From: Leptolyngbya sp. FACHB-321
Lineage (GTDB): Bacteria > Cyanobacteriota > Cyanobacteriia > Leptolyngbyales > Leptolyngbyaceae
Reading direction: 5' to 3'
Length of the DNA stretch: 64,000 bases
Assembly (NCBI RefSeq): GCF_014695975.1
Contig: NZ_JACJPI010000073.1
Coordinates: 1 to 64,000, forward strand
The notes under the pieces were generated by a model. The model was not told where the DNA came from, did no database searches, and worked only from the letters and a program-made list of their open reading frames with translations. The translations under genes were made by a program, and so were the position numbers. Of the stretch, positions 51,895 through 62,354 are shown piece after piece. Position 1 is the stretch's first letter. Every line of letters begins with the position of its first letter.

Positions 51895-54375
51895 TTACTG
51901 GGCAACAGAAAAACCCTTGCGGGTCGATCGAGTTTCTGCCATCTGTACTTCAAAGCTGACACGATCGCTCCTGTCGCCAGTTTTCACCAGCAACGTCCAA
52001 CGTCCCGGCTTCGGCACCCAAAAAATGGAGCCAGGGGTTTGAGTTGCGAGCGGTTGCCCATTCAGCAGCCATTCCACAGTTTGGTTTGATGGGCTTGCCA
52101 GCTTAAATTGAAGTCGCTGAGCAGAGTCAGTGGCTCCAGGTTCTAGTAAAAAGACATCACCATTACGAGGTGAAAGAATTCTTAAACCATCGGCAGCGGT
52201 TGGTATAAGCGGCTGCATTGCCAGCCATTCGTTGTATTCTGGCGGCAGTTTCAAGCGATACTCGCGCTGCCCCTTGCTAGTTGCCACTGCTTGATAAAAC
52301 GGATCGGGTTGGCGATCGTACTCACCCAAAGCCTGTGGCTCGAAATACTCCTGCACCACCGAGGGACAAGCAGGGGTAGGCCGCGCACCCGACAGCGCAC
52401 AGATTGGACGCTTGACTAGCCCACTGGGTGCTGGAAAAGCGCTTGGTTCTCGCTGTTCATGCAAATGCAGCATGATACGATTCCACAACGGAGCCGCACC
52501 CGTAATACCTGACACTTGACGCATCGGTGCGCCATCAAAATTACCAACCCAGACCGCCACGGTGTAGTCTCTGGTAAAACCGATCGTCCACGTATCGCGA
52601 AAATCAGACGAGGTTCCGGTTTTAACCGCTGCCGGAAACGGCAGACTCAACAGCGAATCAACCCCAAACGCTTTAGCACGAGCGTGCGGATCATTCAGCA
52701 TATCGGTGATGAGAGACCAAGTGGAGGATGAAGCATGAGGGATGGAAGATGGAGCATAAGGAATGAGAAGTTTTGCATTTTGGGTTTTGCGTTCATCCTG
52801 CCTTCTGCCTTTTGCCTTTTGCCTTCTGCCTTCTGCCTCCTGCTTCCTGCCTTCTGCCTCTCTCATCCCCCTCAACGCCACTGGCTGTCCTTGATTTGCC
52901 AAGACCAAATAGGCTCGTGCTAGCTCCCACAGGCTGACTTCGCCGCCGCCGAGAGCAAGCCCCAAGCCATAGTGGTCAGCGGTTTGAGTCAGGTGGGTAA
53001 AACCAAGCTGATGGAGGCGATCGAGAAACGCTTTCACGCTCACCTTCTCCAGCACCCGTACGGCAGGCACGTTCAAAGAGTTTGCTAAAGCGACACGCAC
53101 ACGCACAGGTCCTTGAAAGGTTTCGCTGTAGTCTGAGGGCGTGTAAAGCTGGGCACCGGGAATAGCATAGCGGGTCGGAATGTCAGCAAGGATCGTATTC
53201 GGACGAATCACTCGTCGCTCCAGCGCTAGTTCGTAAAGGAAGGGTTTGAGCGTAGAACCAGGTTGACGGAGCGCTTGCACACCGTCGTTTCGACCTTTTT
53301 GAGCATCTGCAAAGTAGTCCGGTGACCCGACATACGCCAGCACATCGCCAGAACGGTTATCTAGCACCAAAGCTGCGGCATGATGGACATTATGTGGCGC
53401 TAAAGCTTGGATCATCTGCTGCACTTGCGCTTCAGCAAACTGCTGCAAGGGGAGATCGATCGTCGTCTGTACCTGAGCAGGATGGGTCGATCGCTGATCA
53501 GCTAACCAAAACAGAAAGTGTGGTGCTGCAACAATGCCCTGCTGCCGACGTTGTAGCGATAGTTCTTCTTGCCACGCTCGATCCGCTTCTGCACGGCTGA
53601 GATACCGATCCTGGGTCATACGGTCAAGGACATACGTCTGCCGTCGTTTTAGCGCCTCCCAGTGATCGTAGGGGTTGAGATGATTTGGATCATTCGGAAT
53701 TGCCGCTAAGACGCTGGCTTGAGCAACGTTTAGATCGCTAGCAGGAATGCCGAAATAAATGCGTGCTGCCGCTTCTACGCCGTAAATGTTGCCGCCCATG
53801 GGCAGCCGATTGATATATGCCTGAAGGATTTCGTCTTTGCTCATGCCAGCGGTTAAGCGCCAGGAGAGCCAGATTTCCTTTAGCTTCTCTGGCAAGGTGC
53901 GGGGCGACGGTTCTAGCATCCGCGCAAGCTGCATCGTAATGGTCGAGGCACCACTGACAATCTGACGGGCTTGAAGCGCTTCCAACATGGCACGCCCGAT
54001 CGCCCAACCATCCAACGCCCCATGCTGATAGAACCGCCGATCCTCTGCTGCCACGATCGCCTGGATAAAGTGAGGCGACACCTGCTGCAACGGCACAGTA
54101 ACGGTATGCTCCTGGTCGCGCGTTAGCACAGTGCCCAGCAGCAACCCATTACGATCAGTAAACTCGATCGCCTGCTGATCTTGCACCAAATGCACAGCCC
54201 GAATGGGAGCCAGGTAGGGCAGTGATCGCACCACGATCACCAAGACAACCAGCGTCAGGATGAGCTTGGCAAGTGAATGTTTGGCATACCATCCTGTAAG
54301 GACAAGCAGCCATCGTCGCTGCACCTGAATCATGTTTTTCAGTTGCTTGGTGTGTAACCACCTGCGTTGCTGCAT
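51895..54375 (-). CDS. pbpC: Penicillin-binding protein 1C
   Basis: A class A PBP that polymerises and cross-links peptidoglycan in the periplasm. A membrane helix (about 35-55) precedes the GT51 glycosyltransferase (VAAEDRRFYQHGALDGWAI, GASTITMQLARML). The transpeptidase has Ser in PGSTLKPF, ANSLNVP (SxN) and VKTGTSSDFRDTW (KTG), and a C-terminal BiPBP_C domain (LRILSPRNGDVFLLEPG) marks PBP1C. About 49 residues between LRG and WSLITDML come from heptanucleotide repeat DNA (52720-52866). Of two close ATGs, 54375 is best spaced from AGAGGAG. Confidence 0.94.
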   Translation of the reverse strand: MQQRRWLHTKQLKNMIQVQRRWLLVLTGWYAKHSLAKLILTLVVLVIVVRSLPYLAPIRAVHLVQDQQAIEFTDRNGLLLGTVLTRDQEHTVTVPLQQVSPHFIQAIVAAEDRRFYQHGALDGWAIGRAMLEALQARQIVSGASTITMQLARMLEPSPRTLPEKLKEIWLSWRLTAGMSKDEILQAYINRLPMGGNIYGVEAAARIYFGIPASDLNVAQASVLAAIPNDPNHLNPYDHWEALKRRQTYVLDRMTQDRYLSRAEADRAWQEELSLQRRQQGIVAAPHFLFWLADQRSTHPAQVQTTIDLPLQQFAEAQVQQMIQALAPHNVHHAAALVLDNRSGDVLAYVGSPDYFADAQKGRNDGVQALRQPGSTLKPFLYELALERRVIRPNTILADIPTRYAIPGAQLYTPSDYSETFQGPVRVRVALANSLNVPAVRVLEKVSVKAFLDRLHQLGFTHLTQTADHYGLGLALGGGEVSLWELARAYLVLANQGQPVALRGMREAEGRKQEAEGRRQKAKGRRQDERKTQNAKLLIPYAPSSIPHASSSTWSLITDMLNDPHARAKAFGVDSLLSLPFPAAVKTGTSSDFRDTWTIGFTRDYTVAVWVGNFDGAPMRQVSGITGAAPLWNRIMLHLHEQREPSAFPAPSGLVKRPICALSGARPTPACPSVVQEYFEPQALGEYDRQPDPFYQAVATSKGQREYRLKLPPEYNEWLAMQPLIPTAADGLRILSPRNGDVFLLEPGATDSAQRLQFKLASPSNQTVEWLLNGQPLATQTPGSIFWVPKPGRWTLLVKTGDRSDRVSFEVQMAETRSTRKGFSVAQ
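52801..52856. repeat. Eight tandem heptanucleotides (CCTTCTG type) inside pbpC
   Basis: Eight successive 7-bp units, CCTTCTG with variants CCTTTTG, CCTCCTG and CTTCCTG, run from 52801 to 52856. Further degraded units and other repeat-like sequence extend to 52720 and 52866. The whole insert is a multiple of three (147 bp), so pbpC stays open. It matches the type of short tandemly repeated repetitive (STRR) elements known from cyanobacterial intergenic DNA. Confidence 0.88.
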
Positions 54376-54533
54376 CGCCATCTCCTCTGCATCGCCAACG
54401 TCGCTGTCAGTTGACTACATTCCACGCTACAGGCTATCCGGCAAGTCACACAATCTGTTAAACCCAAGAATCCTCTGGGAACTATGAAACAGATCAAACA
54501 GGGTCTGTCTTGCGATCGCCAGGGTGCTTCTTG

Positions 54534-55091
54534 ATGAAAATTAAGCCTCACTATAGGACTGCTCTCGCCAAGCAGTTCTCTCAGCCGCCTGCTGCCGGGT
54601 TCTCCTTGCTAGAAATGATTGTGGCTATCGTCATTAGCAGCACTCTGTTTGCCATTATGGCTCCTAGTTGGGCAGAGTTGGTCAAGCTACAGCGCCTCAA
54701 CGCTGCTCAAGAAAGAGTGCTGCAAGTCATGTACGACGCTCAGAATCGCGCCAAACACAAACGCATCGCTATGCAAGCTAGTTTTCGAAACCCGGACGGA
54801 GTGATCCAATGGGCAATCCACCCAGTCAGTGTTACACCAACGGCAGCACTCTGGAACCGGCTCGACGCCAATGTGAAAATGGATGACGAAACAACGTTAC
54901 AGCAGTCAGATGGCGTTCGCAGAGTACAGTTTGACCACGACGGCACTGTTAATGGGTCTCTTGGAAGGCTTACCCTGTCTGCCATAAGCGGCGGCAAAGC
55001 CAAACGCTGTGTCATTGTCTCGACGCTATTAGGAAAGCTTCGCACCGGGACAGAGCATCCAACCAAAAAAGACGACAAGTTTTGCTACTGA
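54534..55091 (+). CDS. Type IV pilin-like (GspH/FimT-type) protein
   Basis: A 185-residue prepilin-like protein. After a leader of about 22 residues the prepilin peptidase site is [10 protein letters not shown], with Glu at position +5, followed by a hydrophobic helix ([20 protein letters not shown]). The C-terminal globular part ([28 protein letters not shown]) fits GspH/FimT minor pilins. The ATG at 54534 is chosen because it gives a normal leader. It is isolated from other pilus genes and its last 7 bp overlap the convergent glgB end. Confidence 0.85.
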   Translation: MKIKPHYRTALAKQFSQPPAAGFSLLEMIVAIVISSTLFAIMAPSWAELVKLQRLNAAQERVLQVMYDAQNRAKHKRIAMQASFRNPDGVIQWAIHPVSVTPTAALWNRLDANVKMDDETTLQQSDGVRRVQFDHDGTVNGSLGRLTLSAISGGKAKRCVIVSTLLGKLRTGTEHPTKKDDKFCY

Positions 55092-57388
55092 TGGTTAAAC
55101 GCGTTCAACACCTTTTCCGTTTTTTCACGATCGATCTTCAAGACCAACGTCCCCAGCGGTGGCAAACAGAGGTCAATCGAATAAGGCTGATTGTGGTACG
55201 CCCATTCTTCTGTCCACTTCCCGCCAAGATTTCCCATATTACTGCCGCCATATTCACGCGAATCGCTGTTAAACAGCTCGGTATAGAAACCTTGCTGAGG
55301 CACACCCACACGATAATGTGAGTGAGGTTGAGGCGTAAAATTGCACACCGTCACGACAAATTCGTCGGAATCTTTAGCCCTACGAATGAACGAAACAACG
55401 CTATGGCGATTATCGCTACAGTCAACCCACTCAAAGCCATCCTGACCAAAGTCTTGAGTATAAAGCGCTGGTTCACTGCGATAAAGCTGGTTTAGTGCTC
55501 CTAGGAAGTGCTTGAGCTTTTGGTGAGGTTCGAACTGAAGCACCTGCCAGTCTAAATCACTCCAAACGTTCCACTCGTTCCACTGCCCAAACTCCATGCT
55601 CATAAACAGCGTCTTCTTACCGGGATGCGTGTACATATAGGCGTACAGGCAGCGCAAGTTCGCAAATTTTTGCCATTCATCCCCCGGAATTTTACCCAGC
55701 ATATTGCTCTTGCCGTGGACAATCTCATCATGAGAGAGCGCCAGCATGAAGTTTTCGCTGTGGTTATACCAGATGCTGAAGGTGAGGTTGTTTTGGTGAA
55801 ACTGACGGAACCACGGATCCATGTGGAAATAGTCCAGCATGTCGTGCATCCAGCCCATGTTCCACTTTAGGTTGAAGCCCAGACCACCAACGTAGGTGGG
55901 CCAGGAGACCATAGGCCATGAGGTCGATTCTTCTGCGATCGACAGAACGCCAGGAAAATAGCTAAAGACAGTGTGGTTCATCTGGCGAAGAAAATCTGCC
56001 GCTTCAATATTTTCTCTGCCACCATACTGGTTCACGAGCCATTCACCTGGTTCGCGACAGTAGTCGAGGTAGAGCATTGATGCAACAGCATCCACACGAA
56101 TCCCGTCAATGTGGTATTTGTCAAACCAGAAGAGGGCATTGGCGACGAGATAATTCCGCACCTCGTTACGGGCGTAGTTAAAAACGAGGGTGCCCCATTC
56201 CTTGTGTTCCCCCTTGCGAGGATCAGCATGTTCGTAAAGGTGGGTGCCGTCAAAAAACGCTAGCCCGTGCCCGTCTTTAGGGAAATGACCAGGAACCCAG
56301 TCCACGATGACACCAATACCTTGAGCATGGCACTGATCCACAAAGTACATAAAGTCTTGCGGGGTGCCGTAGCGAGAGGTGCAGGCGTAGTGACCTACAA
56401 CCTGGTAACCCCAGGAACCGTCAAACGGGTGTTCGGCAATCGGCAGCAGTTCGATATGCGTGAAGCCCAGATCCTTCACGTAGGGAATGAGTTTGGCAGC
56501 GAGTTCCCGATAGGTCAGAAACCGTGCTCCAGGTTTAAGTTCAGAAACGGCCACAACGGGTTCTGGCTCACCGTTCGGTAACAGAGCAGGTTCATTAGAG
56601 GCAGCGTGCAGCCAGGAGCCAAGATGACACTCATAAACGGTGATCGGCTGGGTTAGTGGTTCCGTATGACGGCGCTGTGCCATCCAGTCATCGTCATTCC
56701 AGGTGTAGGTTTCAAGATTGGTGACGATCGACGCAGTTTTGGGCCGCGCCTCTTGCTGAAAGCCATAGGGGTCAGATTTTTCGTAAATGTGACCATCCTG
56801 GTTTTTGATCTCGTACTTGTAGCGAGCATCCACGCCAATTTCGGGAATAAAGAGATCCCAAATGCCACCACCCAGTTTCCGCATCTGGTGCTTGCGACCA
56901 TCCCAGGAGTTGAAGTCACCCAGCACAGACGCGCTGCGAGCATTGGGCGCCCAGACAGCAAAATAGACACCGCTAACACCGTTCATTTCGGTCAGGTGGG
57001 CACCCATCTTTTCGTAGATGCGATGATGATTGCCTTCTGCAAAGAGATGAACGTCGAAATCAGTCAGGTAGGGCGATCGAAACGCATACGGGTCGTAGAT
57101 AAAGCGCTCGTGTTCACCTTCTTGCAAGCGAAATTGATAGTTAGAAAGTTCGACACCCTTGATCGTGCACTCAAAGAAGTGAGGATGGTGGGTTGCTTGC
57201 ATAGGATATTCTGCCCGTTGCTCTGGCAGCACTACCCAAACAGCGTCAGCATTCGGCTGATAGGCTCTCACAATCCAGGCTTGCTGACCATCGTTCTCTA
57301 CCATATGGGGACCCAGCACCTCAAACGGATCATGATGCTGATTCCAAACGATCCGCTCTACTTGGTCTGAAGTGATGGTCATTGTCAT
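55085..57388 (-). CDS. glgB: 1,4-alpha-glucan branching enzyme
   Basis: GlgB makes alpha-1,6 branches in glycogen, the carbon store of cyanobacteria. The 767 residues include an N-terminal CBM48-type part ([20 protein letters not shown]), and a GH13 barrel with nucleophile Asp in [17 protein letters not shown], acid/base Glu in [10 protein letters not shown] and [10 protein letters not shown]. The C-terminal beta domain follows. The ATG at 57388 has AGGTAG upstream. The stop overlaps the convergent pilin-like gene by 7 bp. Confidence 0.97.
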   Translation of the reverse strand: MTMTITSDQVERIVWNQHHDPFEVLGPHMVENDGQQAWIVRAYQPNADAVWVVLPEQRAEYPMQATHHPHFFECTIKGVELSNYQFRLQEGEHERFIYDPYAFRSPYLTDFDVHLFAEGNHHRIYEKMGAHLTEMNGVSGVYFAVWAPNARSASVLGDFNSWDGRKHQMRKLGGGIWDLFIPEIGVDARYKYEIKNQDGHIYEKSDPYGFQQEARPKTASIVTNLETYTWNDDDWMAQRRHTEPLTQPITVYECHLGSWLHAASNEPALLPNGEPEPVVAVSELKPGARFLTYRELAAKLIPYVKDLGFTHIELLPIAEHPFDGSWGYQVVGHYACTSRYGTPQDFMYFVDQCHAQGIGVIVDWVPGHFPKDGHGLAFFDGTHLYEHADPRKGEHKEWGTLVFNYARNEVRNYLVANALFWFDKYHIDGIRVDAVASMLYLDYCREPGEWLVNQYGGRENIEAADFLRQMNHTVFSYFPGVLSIAEESTSWPMVSWPTYVGGLGFNLKWNMGWMHDMLDYFHMDPWFRQFHQNNLTFSIWYNHSENFMLALSHDEIVHGKSNMLGKIPGDEWQKFANLRCLYAYMYTHPGKKTLFMSMEFGQWNEWNVWSDLDWQVLQFEPHQKLKHFLGALNQLYRSEPALYTQDFGQDGFEWVDCSDNRHSVVSFIRRAKDSDEFVVTVCNFTPQPHSHYRVGVPQQGFYTELFNSDSREYGGSNMGNLGGKWTEEWAYHNQPYSIDLCLPPLGTLVLKIDREKTEKVLNAFNHQ

Positions 57389-57725
57389 GAAGCTACCTGC
57401 CTAAGAAAAAATATTAAGTCGCAAAATAGGTTAAATGATGCGTAATCAACTGTAATAAACCGTAGCAAATCATTGCTAAAGTCTCAAATTTTATTTGCCT
57501 CAGTACATAATTTTAGGCGGCATCGGTCTACCATTGCTCGACTTAATCATAGCAAGAGCCGAACTACCACCGATCTAAAGACATAAACACAAAACCCGCC
57601 CCAACTTTATCATCTACCAGTCAGGGCGGTTATGCGTTTGACAAGCTCCTAGAGCTTGCTCGTTTTTCGTGTAAAAAGGCTTTCCGCGCCTTGCCCTAGC
57701 AATAGAACACGCGATCGCCCGTTCC
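57389..57725. other. Gap between PSRP-3 and glgB
   Basis: About 340 bp. The right part holds the PSRP-3 terminator hairpin (57596-57629); the left, AT-rich part should be the glgB promoter and leader. A 76-codon minus-strand frame overlapping the PSRP-3 end is a shadow with very basic composition. Confidence 0.45.
57596..57629 (-). terminator. Intrinsic terminator after the PSRP-3 gene
   Basis: On the minus strand CCGCCC (57629-57624) pairs with GGGCGG (57601-57596) and is followed by GTTTTGTGTTT. It lies about 97 bp past the PSRP-3 stop. Confidence 0.65.
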
Positions 57726-58025
57726 TCAAGCGCTACCTGTAAACGTAACCTCTGGAAACTTTGCCTGCGCTTCCGCCATGGGTCGCCGCTTGCCTTCCTC
57801 TTGCCAGTAGTTGATAACCTCAGTCGCCTGGTTAAGCAACTCAACGCGATCGACCTCAGAAATCCAATGCTTCGCTTCCATCTCTGTCTTTAGCTGTTCC
57901 CACGCGTCGTTACGGGGCCAAAAAAAGTAAGATGTCAGCGGGCTAGTACCCTTGCCTACAACCTGATCGACAGCTAATGCAACGTTCTCATCTAACCAGA
58001 GAACTTTTAAAATAAACTTCGACAA
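57726..58025 (-). CDS. Ribosomal protein PSRP-3 (Ycf65)
   Basis: A 99-residue plastid-type 30S ribosomal protein (PSRP-3/Ycf65, cS23) shared by cyanobacteria and chloroplasts. Core: [55 protein letters not shown]. The start is probably TTG at 58025, giving MSKFILK, because a perfect GGAGG ends 5 nt before it. The frame continues to another TTG at 58067 but has no ATG. Non-ATG starts for a ribosomal protein gene are uncommon and worth noting. Confidence 0.9.
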   Translation of the reverse strand: MSKFILKVLWLDENVALAVDQVVGKGTSPLTSYFFWPRNDAWEQLKTEMEAKHWISEVDRVELLNQATEVINYWQEEGKRRPMAEAQAKFPEVTFTGSA

Positions 58026-58215
58026 CCCAACCTCCAGCTTGTCCCAAACATTTCGCTTGCTCTGCAACTTAGCATTCTATCTTACTGCCGGAAGAATCAC
58101 CAGCATAATCCTCGGAATCAGCCGTAAGTGCGCGGTTGGGCAAACGTGTAGGGTATAGATGCAGGCAGCATGATTCGGTATGGTGCTAAGAGTAGAAATA
58201 GAGCAGGCAGGCGTA

Positions 58216-59010
58216 ATGGATATGGAGGCAATCGTCGTTTTTGACATTGATGGCGTGATTCGTGATGTGGGAGGATCGTATCGCCGTGCGTTAGCAGATA
58301 CCGTCGAACATTTCACGCAAGGAGCCTATCGTCCGTCACCGGAGGATATTGATGCACTCAAAACAGAAGGACTCTGGAACAACGATTGGGAAGCGTCTCA
58401 GGAGCTGCTCTACCGCTATTTTGAAGCACAGGGACGATCGCGAGAAGCTACAGCCACGAACCCAATTAGGCTGGATTATGACGAACTGGTTGCTTTCTTT
58501 CAGTCTCGTTATCGCGGCACAGACCCAACACACTGGACAGGCTATATCTGTCAGGAGCCGCTGCTACTGCAACCAGCCTATCTAGAGCAGTTGACTCAGG
58601 CAGGCATTTTGTGGGGCTTTTTTAGCGGTGCCACGACGGGATCGGCACGCTATATTCTGGAGCAACGCTTGGGACTGCGATCGCCCGTTCTCGTAGCCAT
58701 GGAAGATGCACCCGGCAAACCTGATCCGACTGGGTTACTGCAAACAGTGCGCCTGCTGCATGGTTCTGATGCCGCGCCTGTAATCTATGTGGGCGATACA
58801 GTGGCAGATATGCACACGATTACTAAGGTGCGCCAAGTCCAGCCCGATCGCCCGTGGTTTGCCGTTGGCGTTTTGCCACCCCATGTTCAAAAAACTGAGG
58901 TCAACAAGCAAGCCTACATTGCTACACTCCAGCAAGCAGGCGCACAGATCGTTTATGACAATGTGCAGGAGTTGACCGTAGAGGCGATCGAGAAATTAGT
59001 GAGGGGGTAA
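58216..59010 (+). CDS. HAD-superfamily phosphatase (TIGR01548-like)
   Basis: A 264-residue HAD hydrolase. Motif I is VVFDIDGVIRDVGGSYRRA (nucleophile and acid Asp), motif II lies in WGFFSGATTGSARY, motif III Lys in EDAPGKPDPTG, and motif IV in IYVGDTVADMHT. The family is a cyanobacterial/plant-type HAD group related to IGPD-linked and phosphoglycolate-like phosphatases; the substrate is unknown. The ATG at 58216 precedes the motif by 6 residues and follows a GGCAGG stretch. Confidence 0.86.
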   Translation: MDMEAIVVFDIDGVIRDVGGSYRRALADTVEHFTQGAYRPSPEDIDALKTEGLWNNDWEASQELLYRYFEAQGRSREATATNPIRLDYDELVAFFQSRYRGTDPTHWTGYICQEPLLLQPAYLEQLTQAGILWGFFSGATTGSARYILEQRLGLRSPVLVAMEDAPGKPDPTGLLQTVRLLHGSDAAPVIYVGDTVADMHTITKVRQVQPDRPWFAVGVLPPHVQKTEVNKQAYIATLQQAGAQIVYDNVQELTVEAIEKLVRG

Positions 59011-59127
59011 GCAAGTGTAGAGGAAAGAGCAGAGGGAAAGGGGTGCAAGAGAAGATGGTTTAGCTTTCACCTTTAATCTTCCTCCCCCTTTGCCCTTCAC
59101 TCTCCTTAACTCCCCTGCCTTCTTTAT

Positions 59128-60024
59128 CTACGCTTTTAGCTTCAAAAACTTCTCCATTGCAGACACCATTTCTGGGGGCCAGCGGCGATCGTTTCTGAGC
59201 CAATTTAGATCTTTGTAGCGCGAGTCGAGACCAACGGCTGAAACCCATTGACTTTCGGCTTCTCCTTGTTTTCCCTGCGCCCAAAGTGCGGCAGTGAGGG
59301 CGGCACGCATATCGGCAAATTGAGGATATTTGCGCACCAGATTCCGCATTTTGCGAACAGCTTCATCCTGCTTACCAAGCTGATAAAGCGCTAGAGCATA
59401 GTTGGCGTTAGCAAACGCATAATCACGGACAAGCTCGGTCGCTTGTTTGTAATCGACTACGGCGGCTTCCCATTGCCCCAGCCCAGCTTTGGCATTGCCG
59501 CGATTGTTAAAAGCAGCGGGATCTTTAGGATCGAGTTCCAAAACACGATTGTAGTCGGCGATCGCCTCTTCCCACTTGCCCAAACCTTCTAGTGCGGTGC
59601 CACGGTTCAGGTATGGATCAGGCGCATCTGGCGCTAGCTCGATCGCCTTGTTGTAGTCAACGAGAGCACTCTGCAATTTATTTTGGCTCACTTTGGCATT
59701 GCCTCGGTTACTCCAGGCAGCCGCTGTTTGAGGCAGTGTCTCAATGATTTGCGTCCAATAGTCCTCAGCCGTACGGAAGTCGCCTTCATTGGTTGCTTTA
59801 AAGGCTTTGTCGGCGATCGCATCAAGCTGCTTGTAAAGGTCTAGCGCTGTTACCTGGGGTGCTGCTGGTGAAGGCGAAGCTGCTTCTGGTGGCGGTACGG
59901 TTTCTGCTGGCGCTGCTGCTGAAGCTGCCACGGGAATCTGTTCTACTGCCAGGGCTGGATAGGGAAACCAGACCAGAAGGCTAGAGAGAAGAACACTCAA
60001 GAGAAACAGAAAGAGGCGAATCAT
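59128..60024 (-). CDS. Exported TPR-repeat protein
   Basis: A 298-residue tetratricopeptide protein. Residues 1-26 are a signal peptide (LFLFLLSVLLSSLLVWFPYP, then ALA). A Pro/Ala linker precedes about five TPR units (AAWSNRGNAKVSQNKLQSAL, DPYLNRGTALEGLGKWEEAI, AAFNNRGNAKAGLGQWEAAV) and a tail ending RNDRRWPPEMVSAMEKFLK. Close cyanobacterial relatives act in the lumen or periplasm, but no partner is visible here. It is convergent with the HAD gene. Confidence 0.85.
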   Translation of the reverse strand: MIRLFLFLLSVLLSSLLVWFPYPALAVEQIPVAASAAAPAETVPPPEAASPSPAAPQVTALDLYKQLDAIADKAFKATNEGDFRTAEDYWTQIIETLPQTAAAWSNRGNAKVSQNKLQSALVDYNKAIELAPDAPDPYLNRGTALEGLGKWEEAIADYNRVLELDPKDPAAFNNRGNAKAGLGQWEAAVVDYKQATELVRDYAFANANYALALYQLGKQDEAVRKMRNLVRKYPQFADMRAALTAALWAQGKQGEAESQWVSAVGLDSRYKDLNWLRNDRRWPPEMVSAMEKFLKLKA

Positions 60025-60075
60025 AAAAGACTACCGAATAGAGAGCCAGGAGAATTGAGTGAGCATGAGCAGCAG

Positions 60076-60888
60076 TCAAGCATTTTTTCGCAAAACGAGA
60101 ATCATTTCATCTTTGTTCTTGAGAAACAGCTCGACTTCAAACCCAAACTGCAAGGTTTTCTGTAAGGTCGCTAGCAATTCTAGAATTTCGGTCTGTGTCC
60201 AAACGTGGTAGTGAATGCTGTAGTCCATCGCTATAAAGCGATCAGCTTCTGCTTCGATTCTGGGGTCGTCTTGACCGTCCTGTTCACTGGTATAGCCCAA
60301 CGAAGGAAATTTTGCCCAGTCTAGAAAATGCTGTTTCTTCGACCATTCTGGACCCTCGTTATAGTCTTTGAGGAGATGGTCGATCGTCGTCAGTGGACGA
60401 TGAACATCGAAGGTATACCGTTTGTCTGGTATGCCCATGTAGAGAATGCCCGCGGGCTTAAGCACCCTCAGCATACTCTGCATTGTTTTGATCGGATTTT
60501 GGCAGTGCTCAATGAAGTGGTTAGCAATCACAAAATCTTGCGAGGCAGGGGGAATATGGGTTAGCTCTTCACCGTCATCCAGAATATCTACCTCAACCAG
60601 TGGCAGCTCGCTTAGCTCGGGATAGTGCTTTTTGAGGTCTGCAACAGACATCCGGTCTACGTATTGCACCTGGATTGTATCGGAGACGTGAAGCGGATTA
60701 TGTAAAGCGCCGATTTCAATGCCCTTGCCTTTGAGGTAATGGTCGGCAACACCCCGGCGATCGAACGTAGAGGGCGCAATGGTTTGCGACAGCGTTTGCG
60801 TTAGATCGGAGGACGCGCGGAAGACTTTTTTGAGCAAGCCTTCAACTTTTAGCCTCAGACGGTGTGGCGCATTGACAGTGTTGGTCAT
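60076..60888 (-). CDS. Class I SAM-dependent methyltransferase
   Basis: A 270-residue methyltransferase-11/23-type protein. The first 55 residues are helical, then KGIEIGALHNPLHV (SAM-binding GxxxG region, degenerate), VDILDDGEELTHIPPASQDF and VIANHFIEHCQNPIKTMQSM, RVLKPAGILYMGIPDKRYTF. This form is common in sugar- or glycan-related clusters, consistent with the ABC polysaccharide exporter a few genes on. The ATG at 60888 follows AAAAGGAT; the earlier in-frame start lacks support. Confidence 0.83.
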   Translation of the reverse strand: MTNTVNAPHRLRLKVEGLLKKVFRASSDLTQTLSQTIAPSTFDRRGVADHYLKGKGIEIGALHNPLHVSDTIQVQYVDRMSVADLKKHYPELSELPLVEVDILDDGEELTHIPPASQDFVIANHFIEHCQNPIKTMQSMLRVLKPAGILYMGIPDKRYTFDVHRPLTTIDHLLKDYNEGPEWSKKQHFLDWAKFPSLGYTSEQDGQDDPRIEAEADRFIAMDYSIHYHVWTQTEILELLATLQKTLQFGFEVELFLKNKDEMILVLRKNA

Positions 60889-60959
60889 GAGTTCAGATCC
60901 TTTTCTCCTCAAACATTATCACTGGCTTTAGGGGAGCAATGGGTAAGCCAAGTGGCTGG

Positions 60960-62177
60960 CTAAAGCATCGAAAGCTGATTGCTAGGTGGCGTATAGCCCA
61001 GATGTTTCCAGGCAGCAGGAGTCGCAATGCGACCACGCGACGTGCGGTTGAGATACCCAATCTGCAAAAGATAGGGTTCGTACACTTCTTCGATCGTCTG
61101 AGCATCTTCGCCTGTAACGGCTGCCATTGTCTCTAACCCGACGGGACCACCGCCAAAATGTTCGATCATAACCGTTAGCAAGCGGCGATCGGTCCAATCT
61201 AAGCCACAGGGGTCAACGTTAAAGCGCTCTAATGCCTCGGCGGCGATCGGCTGGTCGATCGTGCCCATCTCTTTCACTTGCACATAGTCACGCACTCGCT
61301 TGAGCAGACGATTGGCAACGCGGGGAGTGCCACGGGCGCGGCGGGCAATTTCCGTAGCGCCTTCAGATGTCACAGCGGTAGTAAGCAGTTTTGCTGTTCG
61401 CAGCACGATTTGCGTCAGTTCATCTAGTTCGTAAAAGCGTAACCGTTGAATTAGCCCAAAGCGATCACGTAGAGGCGATGTGAGCGCACCGACCCGTGTT
61501 GTCGCGCCAACCAGCGTAAACGGCTGTAATTTGAGCGATCGTGTGCGGGCGCTGGAGCCTTGCCCGATCGTCAAATCAACCCGAAAATCCTCCATTGCCG
61601 GATACAGAAGCTCTTCGCTCACTTTGTTCAAGCGATGAATTTCGTCAATAAAAAGCACATCACCCGGCTGCAAGTTTACCAGCAGTCCCACAATATCTTT
61701 GGGGCGTTCTAGCGCGGGCGCACTGGTAATTTTGCAATTGACCCCCATTTCGGTTGCCAAAATCAGTGACATCGTTGTTTTGCCCAATCCGGGCGGACCA
61801 TAGAGCAGCAAATGATCTAAGGTTTCATGCCGAGCTTTGGCAGCGCGAATGGCAATATCCAGAATTTCTTTCAGGTCTTTCTGCCCAACGTATTCTGCAA
61901 GGCGCTGCGGGCGGAGGCGCTCTTCCTGTTTGCCGCACTCCTCTGGTTGTGAATTGGGCTGCAATAAAGAAGCTGACCGCGCTGGTTTAATGTTGCTGTC
62001 GTCCGTACCAGTAGCGTCTTCGATAATCTTCAGAGGCAACTGCTGCTCCTGTTTTCGCGTCCTGGTTTTTGCTGGTAGCTCCTTGCTGCTGTCGTTAGCA
62101 GTCTCCAGAGGTAACACATCGTCACGCGCTGGATCATCTGCATCTGGAGTCGGTTGTTTAGAGGAAATTATTGCCAT
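60960..62177 (-). CDS. ruvB: Holliday junction branch migration ATPase RuvB
   Basis: RuvB drives branch migration with RuvA in recombination repair. Walker A is GPPGLGKTT, Walker [10 protein letters not shown], sensor [18 protein letters not shown], and the C-terminal winged helix includes [20 protein letters not shown]. At 405 residues it is longer than the usual 335-350 because of a disordered N-terminal extension of about 75 residues, a feature seen in cyanobacterial RuvB. The ATG at 62177 is chosen over a TTG five codons upstream. Confidence 0.96.
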   Translation of the reverse strand: MAIISSKQPTPDADDPARDDVLPLETANDSSKELPAKTRTRKQEQQLPLKIIEDATGTDDSNIKPARSASLLQPNSQPEECGKQEERLRPQRLAEYVGQKDLKEILDIAIRAAKARHETLDHLLLYGPPGLGKTTMSLILATEMGVNCKITSAPALERPKDIVGLLVNLQPGDVLFIDEIHRLNKVSEELLYPAMEDFRVDLTIGQGSSARTRSLKLQPFTLVGATTRVGALTSPLRDRFGLIQRLRFYELDELTQIVLRTAKLLTTAVTSEGATEIARRARGTPRVANRLLKRVRDYVQVKEMGTIDQPIAAEALERFNVDPCGLDWTDRRLLTVMIEHFGGGPVGLETMAAVTGEDAQTIEEVYEPYLLQIGYLNRTSRGRIATPAAWKHLGYTPPSNQLSML

Positions 62178-62354
62178 ACTTTGGAGAAGCAATCAGCGGT
62201 CAGCCGTTTACAATTCAGTCATCAGCTGCCGCAAAGCGGAAACAAGCTACAGCAGGCAACAGCTTTGAGACCCTTCTAGCTTATCGTCCCAGTGCCAGGT
62301 TGATAGCTGAGTGCTGAACGCTCAATATTCATCATACCGAGAGAACTTTAGAAC

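Noticed and set aside
52801-52856. CRISPR array or a minisatellite coding for a structural repeat
   Set aside because: The unit is only 7 bp with no spacers, and the encoded residues have no structural repeat logic beyond the DNA period.
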